A DNA stretch of 52,546 nt from the NCBI RefSeq assembly GCF_018476525.1, contig NZ_JAHCST010000065.1, forward strand, positions 1 through 52,546, written 5' to 3'. Position 1 is the first letter of the stretch; each line of letters starts with the position of its first letter. Below, piece after piece: positions 24,703-33,775 of this stretch. The stretch comes from Acrocarpospora catenulata. Lineage in GTDB: Bacteria; Actinomycetota; Actinomycetes; Streptosporangiales; Streptosporangiaceae. The position numbers were made by a program, and so were the translations under genes. The notes under the pieces were generated by a model, which was given only the letters and a program-made list of their open reading frames with translations, was not told where the DNA came from and ran no database searches.

Positions 24703-24924
24703 GTCGTCTTCCTCATGGTGTCTCAGCATTCGGTCGTTCCCATTGGATCACAACACGCGTCAAGGGTCGGAGATGCCCCCGATTCTCCTCACGGATTTCG
24801 TTGCTGTTGCAGGAAGACATCACGGAATCCGATGCCTTGCCAGATTGACACCACGCAATCGCTTGGCAATTGGCGAAGTCACGATGCACACTGTGGAGAA
24901 GTCAGCGACCGAGGGAAGCATGAG
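24703..24924. other. Divergent intergenic region, M20 peptidase / aminotransferase
   Basis: 222 nt without a credible gene. It should contain both promoters. Only loose dyads (TTGCCA...TTGGCAA near 24838-24870) were noticed, too weak to name a regulator. Confidence 0.5.
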
Positions 24925-26304
24925 ATGACGCACGCCGACGACCTTCAGAAGGCCGCGCAGGACAACCTCTGGATGCACTTCACCCGGCACGGCTCCTACG
25001 CCGGCGGAGAAGTGCCCATGATCGTTCGGGGCGAGGGCGCCTACATCTTCGACATCCACGGCAAGCGTTACCTGGACGGGCTGGCCGGCCTGTTCGTCGT
25101 CCAGGCGGGCCACGGGCGCAGCGAACTGGCCGAGGCCGCCGCCAAGCAGGCCCAGGAGCTGGCCTTCTTCCCCCTCTGGTCGTACGCGCATCCCAAGGCG
25201 GTGGAACTGGCCGCCCGGCTGGCCGAGGCCGCCCCCGGCGACCTCAACCGGGTGTTCTTCACCACCGGCGGCGGCGAGGCGGTGGAGACCGCCTGGAAGC
25301 TCGCCAAGCAGTACTTCAAGCTGACCGGCAAGCCGCTCAAGCACAAGGTGATCAGCCGCCAGATCGCCTACCACGGCACTCCGCACGGCGCCCTCTCGAT
25401 CACCGGCATCCCGCCCTTCAAGCAAGCCTTCGAGCCGCTGGTGCCGGGTTCCGTCCGGGTGCCGAACACCAACTACTACCGGGCCGACGAGATCAGCGGC
25501 GTGCCCGGCATGACCCCCGAGCAGTACGGCCGGTGGGCCGCCGACCGGGTGGCCGCCGCGATCGAGATGGAGGGCCCCGACACGGTGGCCGCCGTCTTCG
25601 TCGAGCCCGTGCAGAACGCCGGCGGCTGCTTCCCGCCCCCGCCCGGCTACTTCCAGCGGCTGCGCGAGATCTGCGACCGCTACGACGTGCTGCTCGTCTC
25701 CGACGAGGTGATCTGCGCGTACGGGCGGCTCGGCACCATGTTCGGCGGCCAGAAGTTCGGCTACGTGCCCGACATCATCACCTCCGCCAAGGGCCTGACC
25801 AGCGGCTACTCCCCGCTGGGCGCGATGATCTGCAGCGACCGGCTGTTCGAGCCGTTCAAGGCCCCCACCGAGATGTTCGCGCACGGCTTCACCTTCGGCG
25901 GCCACCCGGTCTCCGCCGCGGTCGCCCTCGCCAACCTCGACCTGTTCGAGCGGGAGGACCTGCTCGGCCACGTCCTCCGGAACGAACCGATCTTCCGCGC
26001 CACCCTCGAACGTCTGCTCGATTTGCCGATTGTCGGAGATGTCCGCGGGTCCGGGTATTTTTGGGGTATCGAGCTGGTCAAGGACAAGGTCACCAAGGAG
26101 ACCTTCACCCCCGAGGAGTCCGAGCGCATGCTCCGCGGCTTCCTCTCCAAGGCCCTGTTCGACGCGGGTCTCTACTGCCGCGCCGACGACCGTGGGGACC
26201 CCGTCGTGCAGCTCGCCCCGCCTCTGATCGCGGGCCCCGAGGAATTCGACGAGATCGAGTCGATCCTGCGGGGCGTGCTCACCGAGGCCTGGGCGCGGCT
26301 CTAA
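24925..26304 (+). CDS. Class III (omega-type) aminotransferase
   Basis: 459 aa PLP enzyme of fold type I. The N-terminal segment has YLDGLAGLFVVQAGHGR, the cofactor region FFTTGGGEAVETAWKLA, the PLP-binding Asp in LLVSDEVICAYGRLG, and the Schiff-base Lys in DIITSAKGLTSGYSPLGAM. A phosphate-binding FTFGGHPVSAAVA follows. Substrates of this subgroup include beta-alanine, putrescine-type diamines and other omega-amines with pyruvate or 2-oxoglutarate. Alanine dehydrogenase follows 67 nt downstream on the same strand, so pyruvate-linked amine catabolism with alanine recycling is a sensible inference. Confidence 0.92.
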   Translation: MTHADDLQKAAQDNLWMHFTRHGSYAGGEVPMIVRGEGAYIFDIHGKRYLDGLAGLFVVQAGHGRSELAEAAAKQAQELAFFPLWSYAHPKAVELAARLAEAAPGDLNRVFFTTGGGEAVETAWKLAKQYFKLTGKPLKHKVISRQIAYHGTPHGALSITGIPPFKQAFEPLVPGSVRVPNTNYYRADEISGVPGMTPEQYGRWAADRVAAAIEMEGPDTVAAVFVEPVQNAGGCFPPPPGYFQRLREICDRYDVLLVSDEVICAYGRLGTMFGGQKFGYVPDIITSAKGLTSGYSPLGAMICSDRLFEPFKAPTEMFAHGFTFGGHPVSAAVALANLDLFEREDLLGHVLRNEPIFRATLERLLDLPIVGDVRGSGYFWGIELVKDKVTKETFTPEESERMLRGFLSKALFDAGLYCRADDRGDPVVQLAPPLIAGPEEFDEIESILRGVLTEAWARL

Positions 26305-26371
26305 GACTCCTGGCGCACCTTCTTGTCCGGCTCAGGCGCGCCAATCCCATATTTGGAAAGGATCATCCGCC

Positions 26372-27487
26372 ATGAAGATCGGCGTGCCTGCCGAGGTCAA
26401 AAATCACGAGTACCGGGTCGCCGCGACCCCTGCCGGGGTCCACGAGCTGGTCCGGCACGGGCACGAGGTGCACGTGCAGCGAGGCGCGGGCCTCGGCTCG
26501 CACATCGTCGACGAGGAGTACCTGGCGGCCGGCGGCAAGATCCTGGACAGCGCGGACGAGGTCTGGGCCGAGTCCGACATGATCCTCAAGGTCAAGGAGC
26601 CCGTCGCCGAGGAGTACCACCGCCTTCGCGCCGGCCAGGTGCTCTTCACCTACCTGCACCTGGCGGCCTCCCGGGAGTGCACCGACGCGCTGCTGGCCAG
26701 CGGCACCACCGCGATCGCCTACGAGACCGTGCAGGCGGGCGGCACGCTGCCGCTGCTCGCGCCCATGTCGGAGGTGGCCGGGCGGCTCGCGCCGCAGGTC
26801 GGGGCGTACAACCTGATGCGCTTCAACGGCGGGCGCGGCGTGCTGCCCGGCGGGGTGCCCGGGGTGGCGCCGGCCAAGGTCGTGGTGATCGGCGGAGGCG
26901 TGTCCGGGCTGCACGCGGCGCAGATCGCCGTGGGAATGGGGGCGGACGTCACCATCCTCGACGTCAACCTGGACCGGCTGCGGTTCATCGACGCGATCTA
27001 CCAGGGGCGGCTGAAGACGCTGGTCTCCACCTCGTACGCGATCGAGCAGGCCGTGGTGGAGGCGGACCTGGTCATCGGGGCGGTGCTGATCCCCGGGGCC
27101 AAGGCGCCGACCCTGGTCTCCAACGAGCTGGTGTCCCGGATGAAGCCCGGCTCCGTCCTGGTGGACATCGCCATCGACCAGGGCGGCTGCTTCGAGGACT
27201 CCCGCCCGACCACGCACGCGGAGCCGACCTTCCTCGTGCACAACTCGATCTTCTACTGCGTGGCGAACATGCCCGGCTCGGTGGCGAACACCTCCACCTA
27301 CGCGCTGACCAACGCGACGCTGCCGTACGCGGTGAAGCTCGCGAACCAGGGCTGGCAGGAGGCGCTCCGCCACGACCCGGCGCTGGCGGGCGGGCTGAAC
27401 GTCCACGCAGGCGCCATCACCAACGAGCCGGTCGGGGTGGCGCACAGTCTCCCCTACACCCCGGTCGCGGAGCTTCTCGCCGCCTGA
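26372..27487 (+). CDS. ald: Alanine dehydrogenase
   Basis: 371 aa, the standard length. It converts L-alanine and NAD+ to pyruvate, ammonium and NADH in the cytosol. Pyruvate-binding Arg15 (EYRVA), Lys75 (VKEP) and His96 (YLHLA) are in place, as are the Rossmann loop VVIGGGVSGLHAA and the active-site Asp in VDIAIDQGG (about 270). The ATG follows GGAAAGGATC. Placed after the aminotransferase, it could regenerate pyruvate from the alanine formed. Confidence 0.95.
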   Translation: MKIGVPAEVKNHEYRVAATPAGVHELVRHGHEVHVQRGAGLGSHIVDEEYLAAGGKILDSADEVWAESDMILKVKEPVAEEYHRLRAGQVLFTYLHLAASRECTDALLASGTTAIAYETVQAGGTLPLLAPMSEVAGRLAPQVGAYNLMRFNGGRGVLPGGVPGVAPAKVVVIGGGVSGLHAAQIAVGMGADVTILDVNLDRLRFIDAIYQGRLKTLVSTSYAIEQAVVEADLVIGAVLIPGAKAPTLVSNELVSRMKPGSVLVDIAIDQGGCFEDSRPTTHAEPTFLVHNSIFYCVANMPGSVANTSTYALTNATLPYAVKLANQGWQEALRHDPALAGGLNVHAGAITNEPVGVAHSLPYTPVAELLAA

Positions 27488-27550
27488 TTCCATCCTTTAC
27501 GGCTGTCGCCACCTCCCGCCGACCGCCGTAATCCCTGCTGGTCCGCGTTT

Positions 27551-27582
27551 CGGCGCTCCTCCCCGATCCGGGCGGGGCGCCG
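27551..27582 (+). terminator. Probable terminator after ald
   Basis: CGGCGC (27551-27556) pairs with GCGCCG (27577-27582), with inner C-run/G-run pairing (CCCCG/CGGGG) in the loop. It lies 64 nt after the ald stop. Confidence 0.5.
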
Positions 27583-27616
27583 TTACGTTTCTCGGTCACC
27601 AAATGGGTGGGCTTGC

Positions 27617-27770
27617 GTGAGTCGGGTTGCGTGAGTCGGCTTGCGTGAGTCGGCTTGCGTGAGTCGGCTTGCGTGAGTCGGCTTGCGTGAGTCGGGTTGC
27701 GTGAGTCGGGTTGCGTGAGTCGGGTTGCGTGAGTCGGGTTGCGTGAGGTGGCTTGACTGAGTGGGCTTGC
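27617..27770 (+). repeat. 14-bp tandem repeat array (9 perfect plus 2 degenerate units)
   Basis: Consensus GTGAGTCGGSTTGC, where S is C in units 2-5 and G in units 1 and 6-9. Units 10 and 11 (27743-27770) are degenerate. Perfect units run head to tail with no spacers. The block structure (C-type in the middle, G-type at both ends) suggests recent slippage. It lies 20 nt before the candidate start of the STAND gene. Confidence 0.9.
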
Positions 27771-27789
27771 CGTTTTCCGCGTATTCGGG

Positions 27790-30032
27790 GTGTGGGTCAG
27801 TGATGCTTCCTGTGTGGGTGATGAGGGGAAGGTGCGGGGGCGGCTCTATGTCGTCTTGATGGGGATTGCGGGGGTTGTTGCGGCCGGGGCGGTGTTGATT
27901 CAGCTTCCTGGGGCTTTGGCGGAATTGGTCGTTGGGGTGGTGGGGGTTGTCGCGGCGGGGGCGGTTGGGTCCTTCGTGAGTGAGGTGATCGCGGCGCGGC
28001 GGTTGGTCCGGGCTGGGGAGGAGGGGGACGCGGCTGCTCTGGTGGGGCGGCGGGCGGCTGTTGCCGAGGGGCGTGAGCCCGCGTTTGTTGATGAATCGCA
28101 TGCGTCGTTGCTCCGGCCGGAGCGGGGGGTTGTTCCGTTTGTTGGGCGGGCTGAGGAATTGGCTCGCTTGGTGGATTGGTGTGGGTCGGGGGCGGCGAAT
28201 CCGGTTTTTCTGCTTACCGGTAGGGGTGGGGTGGGGAAGACCCGGCTGGCCCTGGAACTGGGTGAGGAAATGCGGGGGCGGGGGTGGCAGGTCGACACGG
28301 CGGTGCTTCCCGGGGAGGAGGGGCGGCAGCTTTGGCGGGTGCGTGAGCTGGGTGGCCATGCGCTGTTGGTGATCGATTACGCGGAGACCCGTACCGGGCT
28401 GGCGGAGCTTCTGGCTGAGATGGCGCGGCTGGTGGCGGGCGGGGACGGGGATCGGGTCCGGGTTCTGCTGGTCGCGCGGGCCGCCGGGGAGTGGTGGGAG
28501 CGGCTGGGGGCCGACCTTCCCGGGGTGCGGGCGCTGGTGGAGGCCGCCGCGCACCTGGAGTTGGCGGCGGTTCCGGCCGCGGATCTCGACGAGTCCCGCC
28601 TCGTGGAGACGGCGGCCTTCGCGGCGCTTCCTCAGGAGCAGGCCGTCAGCGCGCTCACCGTCCTGACCCGCGCCGGTCTGCACCACCCCGGAGGCGGGCG
28701 GCATCCTGGAAGGCGTGCTGCGGCGCGACCTCGCCGGGCTGGCTCCGGCCGCGATCACAGTGGCGGTGGGGACGGGGACGCGCATGGGTACCCTGCTCGA
28801 ACAGGTCTTCGCCGATGCGCCCGCCGACCTGCCGGACCTGGAGGGGATCGCCGGGGCCCTGCCCTACCCGTCCGTCGTCCTGGCCAGGGCGGAGGCCACG
28901 CTGATCCGGCGCATCGTGGACACGCTCCCGGCGAAACGCGACCCCGCCGAGCGGGCGGCCTGGTCCGTACACCTGGCGATCGCCCTGAACCAGGTCGGCC
29001 TGCACCGGGAAGCGCTGGACGCGAGCCTGCGCGCGGTGGCCGGTTACCGGATCCTGGCCGCAGCCCAGCCCCGTGCGCACCGCGAACCTGGCCCAGAGCC
29101 TGATGACCCTCGGCACCTGCTACGCGGAGCTGGGTCGCCTGGTCGAAGCCCTCCAGGTCACCGAGGAGTCGGTGGTCATCCGGCGTCAGCTGGTCTCCGT
29201 CGATCCGGACCGGCACCGGACCCATCTGGCGTTCGCGGTGACCAACCTCGGCACTCGGTTACAACAGCTGGGCCGAGCCGAAGAGGCGATGCGGGCGGCG
29301 CGGGACGCCATCGCCGTCCGGCGTGACCTGGCGCTGGCCGACCCTGATCAGCACCTTCCCGACCTGGCGCTGGCCGTGACCAACCTCGCCACCATGCTCA
29401 CCGGGCTTGGCCACCCGGCCGAGGCGCTGCCGCTCCTTGAGGAGGCGGTGGCCATCCGCCGCGAACTCGCCGCGGCCAACCCCGATCGCCATCTCCCCGA
29501 ACTGGCCCTGGTGCTGACCAATCTCGGCGTGTGTCTCGCCGAACTGGGCCATCCCGCCGAGGCGCTGCCCGTCGCCCAAGAGGCGGCGGACACCTGCCGG
29601 GCACTCACTGCGGTCAACGCCGACCCGTATCGCCCCCACCTGGCAGCCGCCCTGGTCAACCTCGGCGGGCGGCTCGCGGAGCTGGGTCGTCCCGCGGAGG
29701 CGGTCGAGGCCACCCGGGAGGCCGTGACGATCTATCGCGACCTCGCCACCACCAGCCCCGACCGCTACCTCCCCGACTTCGCCATGACGTGCACGTCAAT
29801 GGGCATCCTCCTGCTCGATTCCGCCCGGATCCCCGAGGGCATCCGGTACCTCGCGGAAGGCATGGAAATCGCCCTGGAGCACGGCTGGGACGCCGTCATC
29901 GGCTTCGCGGTGCCCGCCCTCATCCAGGCCTACGAGCGCGACCCCGAGAAGTTCGCCGCCGGATGGCGTACGGCCACGGAGTCGGACCTGCCGCCGTGGA
30001 TATCGGAAGCCCGCAGGGGTGGCGGAACCTAG
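27790..30032 (+). pseudogene. STAND NTPase-TPR protein gene broken by two +1 shifts
   Basis: Together the three frames encode a single protein of about 745 aa. It has two N-terminal hydrophobic segments, a VVPFVGRAEELARLVDW lead-in, Walker A LLTGRGGVGKTRLAL and Walker B-like ALLVIDYAET, then four to six TPR-like repeats (AVTNLGTRLQQLGRAEEAMR and relatives). Frame 1 holds to about 28690, frame 2 from there to about 29070, and frame 3 to the stop at 30032. Each switch sits at a CCCC run (28686-28689 and 29069-29072); removing one C from each restores one open frame. Either the gene is decayed or phase-variable, or these are two homopolymer sequence errors. The 5' part has lower GC3 and is G/T-rich. 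Its stop overlaps that of the convergent dehydratase by two bases. Confidence 0.75.
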
Positions 30033-30970
30033 GCGGACAGCTGGGCGATTTCCGCGGGGCCGGCGTTGCCGCCGGTGCAGATGATGGCGATCTTGCGGTT
30101 GGCGAAGGTGGCGGGGTGGGCGAGGAGGGCGGCCAGGGGGGCGGCGCCGGCGCCTTCGGTGAGGGTGTGGGCGTGGGTGGCGAGGAGGCGTTGGGCGGCG
30201 CGGATGTCGGTGTCGTCGAGGAGGAGGAAGTCGGTCAGGGTCTCGCGCATGTGGCGTTGCGGGACGGCGAAGGCGGAGCCGGTGGCCAGGCCGTCGATGG
30301 TGGTTTTCATGGGGCGGTGCACGAGTTCGCCCAGGCGCCAGGAGTCGTGGGCGGCCGGGGCCTGGGCGGACTGCACGCCGATGATCTGGCAGTGCGGGGC
30401 GAGCGAGCGGGCGACCAGGCCGGCCGCGGCGGCGCCGGTGCCGCTGCCGATGGGGACGACGATGGCGTCCAGGTCGGGCTGGCGGGTGAGGACTTCCAGG
30501 TAGAGGGTGCCGACCCCGGCGATGATCTCGGGTTCGTCGCCGGGGCTGACCAGGCGGCGGCCCTCGGCGTCCGCCAGGTCCCTGGCGTGGCCGGCGGCCT
30601 CGACCATGGTGGCCCCGGCGACCACGACCCGCGCCCCGAGGGCCTCGACGGCGGCCACCTTGGCGGGGTTGGGGTTCTCCGGCATCACGATCGAGCAGGG
30701 CACGCCGAACAGCCGGGCCGCGTACGCGATCGACTGGGCGTGGTTGCCGGTCGAGTAGGCCACCACTCCCCGGTCGCGCTCCGGCATGCCCGCCAGCAGC
30801 GCGAGGCCGCCCCGCACCTTGAAGGCCCCGGTCGGCTGGACGTTCTCGTGCTTGACGTACACCTCGGCCCCAGCCAGCTGGTTGAGCACCGGGTAGGACC
30901 ACATCGGCGTTTCCGGCAGGTACCCGGACACCACCCGCCGCGCGTTGAGCACGTCTCGCATTTCCGTCAT
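30029..30970 (-). CDS. Threonine/serine dehydratase-like PLP enzyme
   Basis: 313 aa, fold type II PLP enzyme without a C-terminal ACT domain, so of the catabolic size. Schiff-base Lys51 lies in QPTGAFKVRGG; the substrate loop YSTGNHAQS and the phosphate-binding PIGSGTGAAAAG follow; TGGNAG is near the C-terminus. It should deaminate threonine or serine, or a related hydroxy-amino acid, to a keto acid. The ATG at 30970 is chosen because family similarity begins there and GGTGGG precedes it; a longer frame to 31147 has no family match. Confidence 0.9.
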   Translation of the reverse strand: MTEMRDVLNARRVVSGYLPETPMWSYPVLNQLAGAEVYVKHENVQPTGAFKVRGGLALLAGMPERDRGVVAYSTGNHAQSIAYAARLFGVPCSIVMPENPNPAKVAAVEALGARVVVAGATMVEAAGHARDLADAEGRRLVSPGDEPEIIAGVGTLYLEVLTRQPDLDAIVVPIGSGTGAAAAGLVARSLAPHCQIIGVQSAQAPAAHDSWRLGELVHRPMKTTIDGLATGSAFAVPQRHMRETLTDFLLLDDTDIRAAQRLLATHAHTLTEGAGAAPLAALLAHPATFANRKIAIICTGGNAGPAEIAQLSA

Positions 30971-31080
30971 GCCACCCACCTTGACGTCCGCGCCTCGTGC
31001 CTCGCAACAAGGCCACTCAGCCGCGTGACGGAGTCGATCTCCGCCGCCTGGGGGAGGATGACCTCCGGGTCTCCACAGGG

Positions 31081-31097
31081 CGGGTCGTCCTGACCCG
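31081..31097. promoter_or_regulatory. Inverted repeat upstream of the response regulator
   Basis: CGGGTC-n5-GACCCG, a perfect dyad 25 nt before the response regulator start. It could be an autoregulatory site. Tentative. Confidence 0.3.
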
Positions 31098-31121
31098 GTA
31101 TGCCCCGCTAGCCTCCCTTTC

Positions 31122-31793
31122 ATGGGGGGCGAGATCCGACTGGTCATCGCGGACGACCACGCGATGGTCCGCTACGGGCTGCGGCTCGCCGCGCAGGCGC
31201 AGGGCCTCGACGTCGTGGGCGAGGCCGCCGACGGGCTCGACGCGCTCGCCACCACCCGGCGGTTGCGGCCCGACGTCCTGCTGATGGACATCGAGATGCC
31301 ACGCATGAACGGGCTGGAGGCCGCCAGGCAGCTGCTGGAGGACCAGGATCCCCCGAAGATCGTCATGCTGACCACGTTCGACACCGACGCCAACCTGTAC
31401 GCGTCACTCCGCCTGGGCGTGCAGGGATATCTGCTCAAGAGCTCCTCGCCCGAGCAACTCGTCGAAGCGATCAGGACGGCGGCGGCCGGGGATGCGCTCA
31501 TCGACCCCGCGGCGACCGCCCGGGTGATCGCCGCGTTCGCCGCCTGCCCCGACCCGGAGCCGCCCCCCGAACTGGACACCCTCACCCAACGGGAGCACGC
31601 CGTCCTGGAGTTGCTGGCCCGCGGCCTGTCCAACCCGGAGATCGCCCATGAGCTGGGCGTCGGCGAGGCGACGGTACGGACCCACGTCGCCCAGGTGCTG
31701 CACAAGCTGGGCCTGCGCAACCGCGTCCAGGCCGTGGTGTTCGCCTACGAGACCGGAGTCGTCCGGCCCAGCGGGCGCGGTCGGCGCGGATGA
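31122..31793 (+). CDS. NarL/FixJ-family response regulator
   Basis: 223 aa. Receiver domain (about 5-120) with the acidic pair in VIADDH, phospho-acceptor Asp in LLMDIEMP (about 55) and Lys in YLLKSSSP (about 107). The LuxR-type HTH (about 155-215) has LTQREHAVLELLARGLSNPE and VRTHVAQVLHKLGLRNR. Its stop overlaps the kinase start (ATGA), so the two form a pair resembling DesR/DesK. The target is probably its own operon or neighbouring transport genes; no other clue is visible. Confidence 0.95.
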   Translation: MGGEIRLVIADDHAMVRYGLRLAAQAQGLDVVGEAADGLDALATTRRLRPDVLLMDIEMPRMNGLEAARQLLEDQDPPKIVMLTTFDTDANLYASLRLGVQGYLLKSSSPEQLVEAIRTAAAGDALIDPAATARVIAAFAACPDPEPPPELDTLTQREHAVLELLARGLSNPEIAHELGVGEATVRTHVAQVLHKLGLRNRVQAVVFAYETGVVRPSGRGRRG

Positions 31794-32947
31794 GGACGGC
31801 AGCCGCCTGGCGGCCGAACCTGCTGGACCTGCTGCTCGCCCCCGCCGTCACGGCCGCCGGGCTGGTCGAGTCGCTGGGCCGCCAAGGTCCCCAGCCCGGT
31901 CAGATCGCGGACCCGCTGCCGCTGGCGGCGGGGGCCGTGGTCGCGGGCGTGCTGGTGCTGTTCAGGCGGCGTTTCCCGGCCTCCATGCTGCTGGCGCTGG
32001 TCCTCGTCGGCGTGGTCGTGGGGTGGCTCGCCCCTGGCGTCTACTACCCGGCCTGGCACTTCTACTCGACCCTCATCCTCATCCACACGGTGGCGAGCGC
32101 GGCCGAGCTGCGCAGCCGGCGCGGGATCGAGGGTCTGGTCTCGGTCCTGGTGTCGTACGGCTACCTGCAGACCCTGCCGGACAACGACGTGCCCGAGATC
32201 CTGATCAAGGCCATCTTCGTGGCCACCGCGTACACCAGCGGAATCCTGCTGCGCCGTCAGCTCGACCGGACGCGGCGGCTCGCCGAGGAGACCACCCGCC
32301 TGGAAGTGGAGCGCGAGCGCGCGGTGGCGGATGAGCGCGCCAGGATCGCCAGGGACCTGCACGACATCGTCGCGCACAACGTCAGCCTGATGACCCTGCA
32401 CACGGGCGCGGCGCGGCTGCTGCTCGGCGAGGACCCCGCCCGCGAGCAGGAGCGCGGTCTGCTGCTCGGGGTGGAGCGGGCGGGGCGGGAGGCCGTCGGG
32501 GAGTTGCGGCTCATGCTGGGCGTCCTGCGCGAGACGGATGCGGGCGCCGCGGCCGCGCTGCCCGGCCTGGGCCGGCTGGAGGAGCTGGTCGAGCAGGTCG
32601 CGGCGTCCGGGCTCGACGTCCGATTGAAGATCGTCGGTGATCGGCGCCCGCTGCCGTCCGCGCTCGGGCTCTCGGCGTACCGGGTGATCCAGGAGGGCCT
32701 GACGAACGTGCTGAAACACGCGCAGGCCACCGGTGTCGACCTCGTCGTCACGTACGGCGAGGCCGAGCTGACCGTCGAGCTTGTCGACGACGGGAACGGC
32801 GTGCCCGGCGACCGGCCCGTCGCCGGCCACGGCCTGGCCGGCATGCGTGAACGGGTTGCCCAGCACGGCGGCGAGCTGGTCGCCGGTCCTACCGGGCGTG
32901 GAGGCTTTGGTGTGACGGCGCGGTTCCCGCTCGCCGAGTCCGGCTGA
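31790..32947 (+). CDS. NarL-type sensor histidine kinase (HisKA_3)
   Basis: 385 aa. The N-terminal half has four to five membrane spans and no large external domain. The dimerisation/phosphorylation box is RARIARDLHDIVAHNVSLM, with the phospho-His in DLHD (about 195). The HATPase domain has YRVIQEGLTNVLKHA and VELVDDGNGVPG, and ends HGLAGMRERV. The layout matches DesK-type membrane sensors. It is coupled to the regulator by ATGA. Its last 59 nt overlap the convergent membrane protein gene. Confidence 0.93.
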   Translation: MRTAAAWRPNLLDLLLAPAVTAAGLVESLGRQGPQPGQIADPLPLAAGAVVAGVLVLFRRRFPASMLLALVLVGVVVGWLAPGVYYPAWHFYSTLILIHTVASAAELRSRRGIEGLVSVLVSYGYLQTLPDNDVPEILIKAIFVATAYTSGILLRRQLDRTRRLAEETTRLEVERERAVADERARIARDLHDIVAHNVSLMTLHTGAARLLLGEDPAREQERGLLLGVERAGREAVGELRLMLGVLRETDAGAAAALPGLGRLEELVEQVAASGLDVRLKIVGDRRPLPSALGLSAYRVIQEGLTNVLKHAQATGVDLVVTYGEAELTVELVDDGNGVPGDRPVAGHGLAGMRERVAQHGGELVAGPTGRGGFGVTARFPLAESG

Positions 32948-33608
32948 CCGGCCAGGGGCCCGGGGGTTCCTCCCCTGCCCACTCGGCATCGCTCATCCGC
33001 AGCATGCCCAGCCCGAGCACGCCCGCGCCGGCCAGGTACAGCAGCCCGCCCACGGCGGTGCCGATCGGGAAGATCGGGGCGGTGAAGATCCCCGCCAGCA
33101 TCGCGAAGGGCGCCCACCAGGGGGAACGACGGCTGTAGGCCAGGGCCAGGCCGAGCAGGAGCAGGCCGGCCAGGCCGACGAAGCCGGGGATCTGGAAACC
33201 AGGCGCCGCCGCCGCGAACGCCTCCTCCGCGAGCCGTGCGCCTTCGGCGGCCGTGGGCATCCCGGCTTCGAGCTTGACGTAGAAGAAGTCGCCGAGCATC
33301 AGGCCCGAGAAGTTGACCACGCCGAGCAGCGCCAGGCCGCCGGCGACGTGCCCGAACAGGACGCCGCGGTGCCGGATCAGATGGATCATCCCGATGATGC
33401 CCGGGATCAGCAGCACCCAGCTCCAGTGCAGCACGGAGGCGCTGACCGCCACCTGGTCCGGGTACCTGCCGTAGACCCCCAGGGTGTCGCCGCCCTGCCG
33501 GATCGCGGGATCGGCGGCCAGGCCCACGACGTACAGGACCGGCGCGGCGATCAGACAGATCCCGGCGGCCATTCGGCGAAACGCTCGCGGATCGGAGAGC
33601 ACAGACAT
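32889..33608 (-). CDS. Multi-pass integral membrane protein, unknown family
   Basis: 239 aa with about six membrane spans (GICLIAAPVLYVVGLA, VLLIPGIIGMIHLI, VAGGLALLGVVNFSGLML and others). A charged, Arg-rich tail follows the last span. No named family is recognised with certainty. The ATG follows GGGAAGG on the minus strand. The 59-nt overlap with the kinase gene suggests the annotated end could be longer than functionally needed. It may be the output target or an unrelated neighbour of the two-component pair. Confidence 0.8.
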   Translation of the reverse strand: MSVLSDPRAFRRMAAGICLIAAPVLYVVGLAADPAIRQGGDTLGVYGRYPDQVAVSASVLHWSWVLLIPGIIGMIHLIRHRGVLFGHVAGGLALLGVVNFSGLMLGDFFYVKLEAGMPTAAEGARLAEEAFAAAAPGFQIPGFVGLAGLLLLGLALAYSRRSPWWAPFAMLAGIFTAPIFPIGTAVGGLLYLAGAGVLGLGMLRMSDAEWAGEEPPGPWPVSRTRRAGTAPSHQSLHAR

Positions 33609-33775
33609 TGAGACCTTCCCTTGCGTACGCCCGAGTGGGCGAGTTCGTGTAGGGAAAGTCAGGCAGCCGACCTGGCCGGGTGTCGTCCCCCGGCCGAGTT
33701 ACGGCCCCTCGGCCGATCAACCGAGTCGGGAAAACAAGATGTGGGCCGTGGTCGCCTGTCCGTATTGTCAGGGGC

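Larger units (their letters stand above)
27488..27789. other. Intergenic region with terminator and VNTR
   Basis: 302 nt between ald and the broken STAND gene. It contains a GC-rich hairpin (27551-27582) and a 14-bp tandem repeat (27617-27770). No credible gene lies in it; the minus-strand frame through the repeat encodes only a low-complexity Thr/Arg/Gln repeat. Confidence 0.7.

Noticed and set aside
27617-27770. CRISPR array
   Set aside because: Repeats are 14 bp and directly adjacent with no spacers, and no cas genes are present.
27583-28785. 400-aa minus-strand frame through the 14-bp repeat
   Set aside because: It is antisense to the STAND gene and is low-complexity; no domain is visible.
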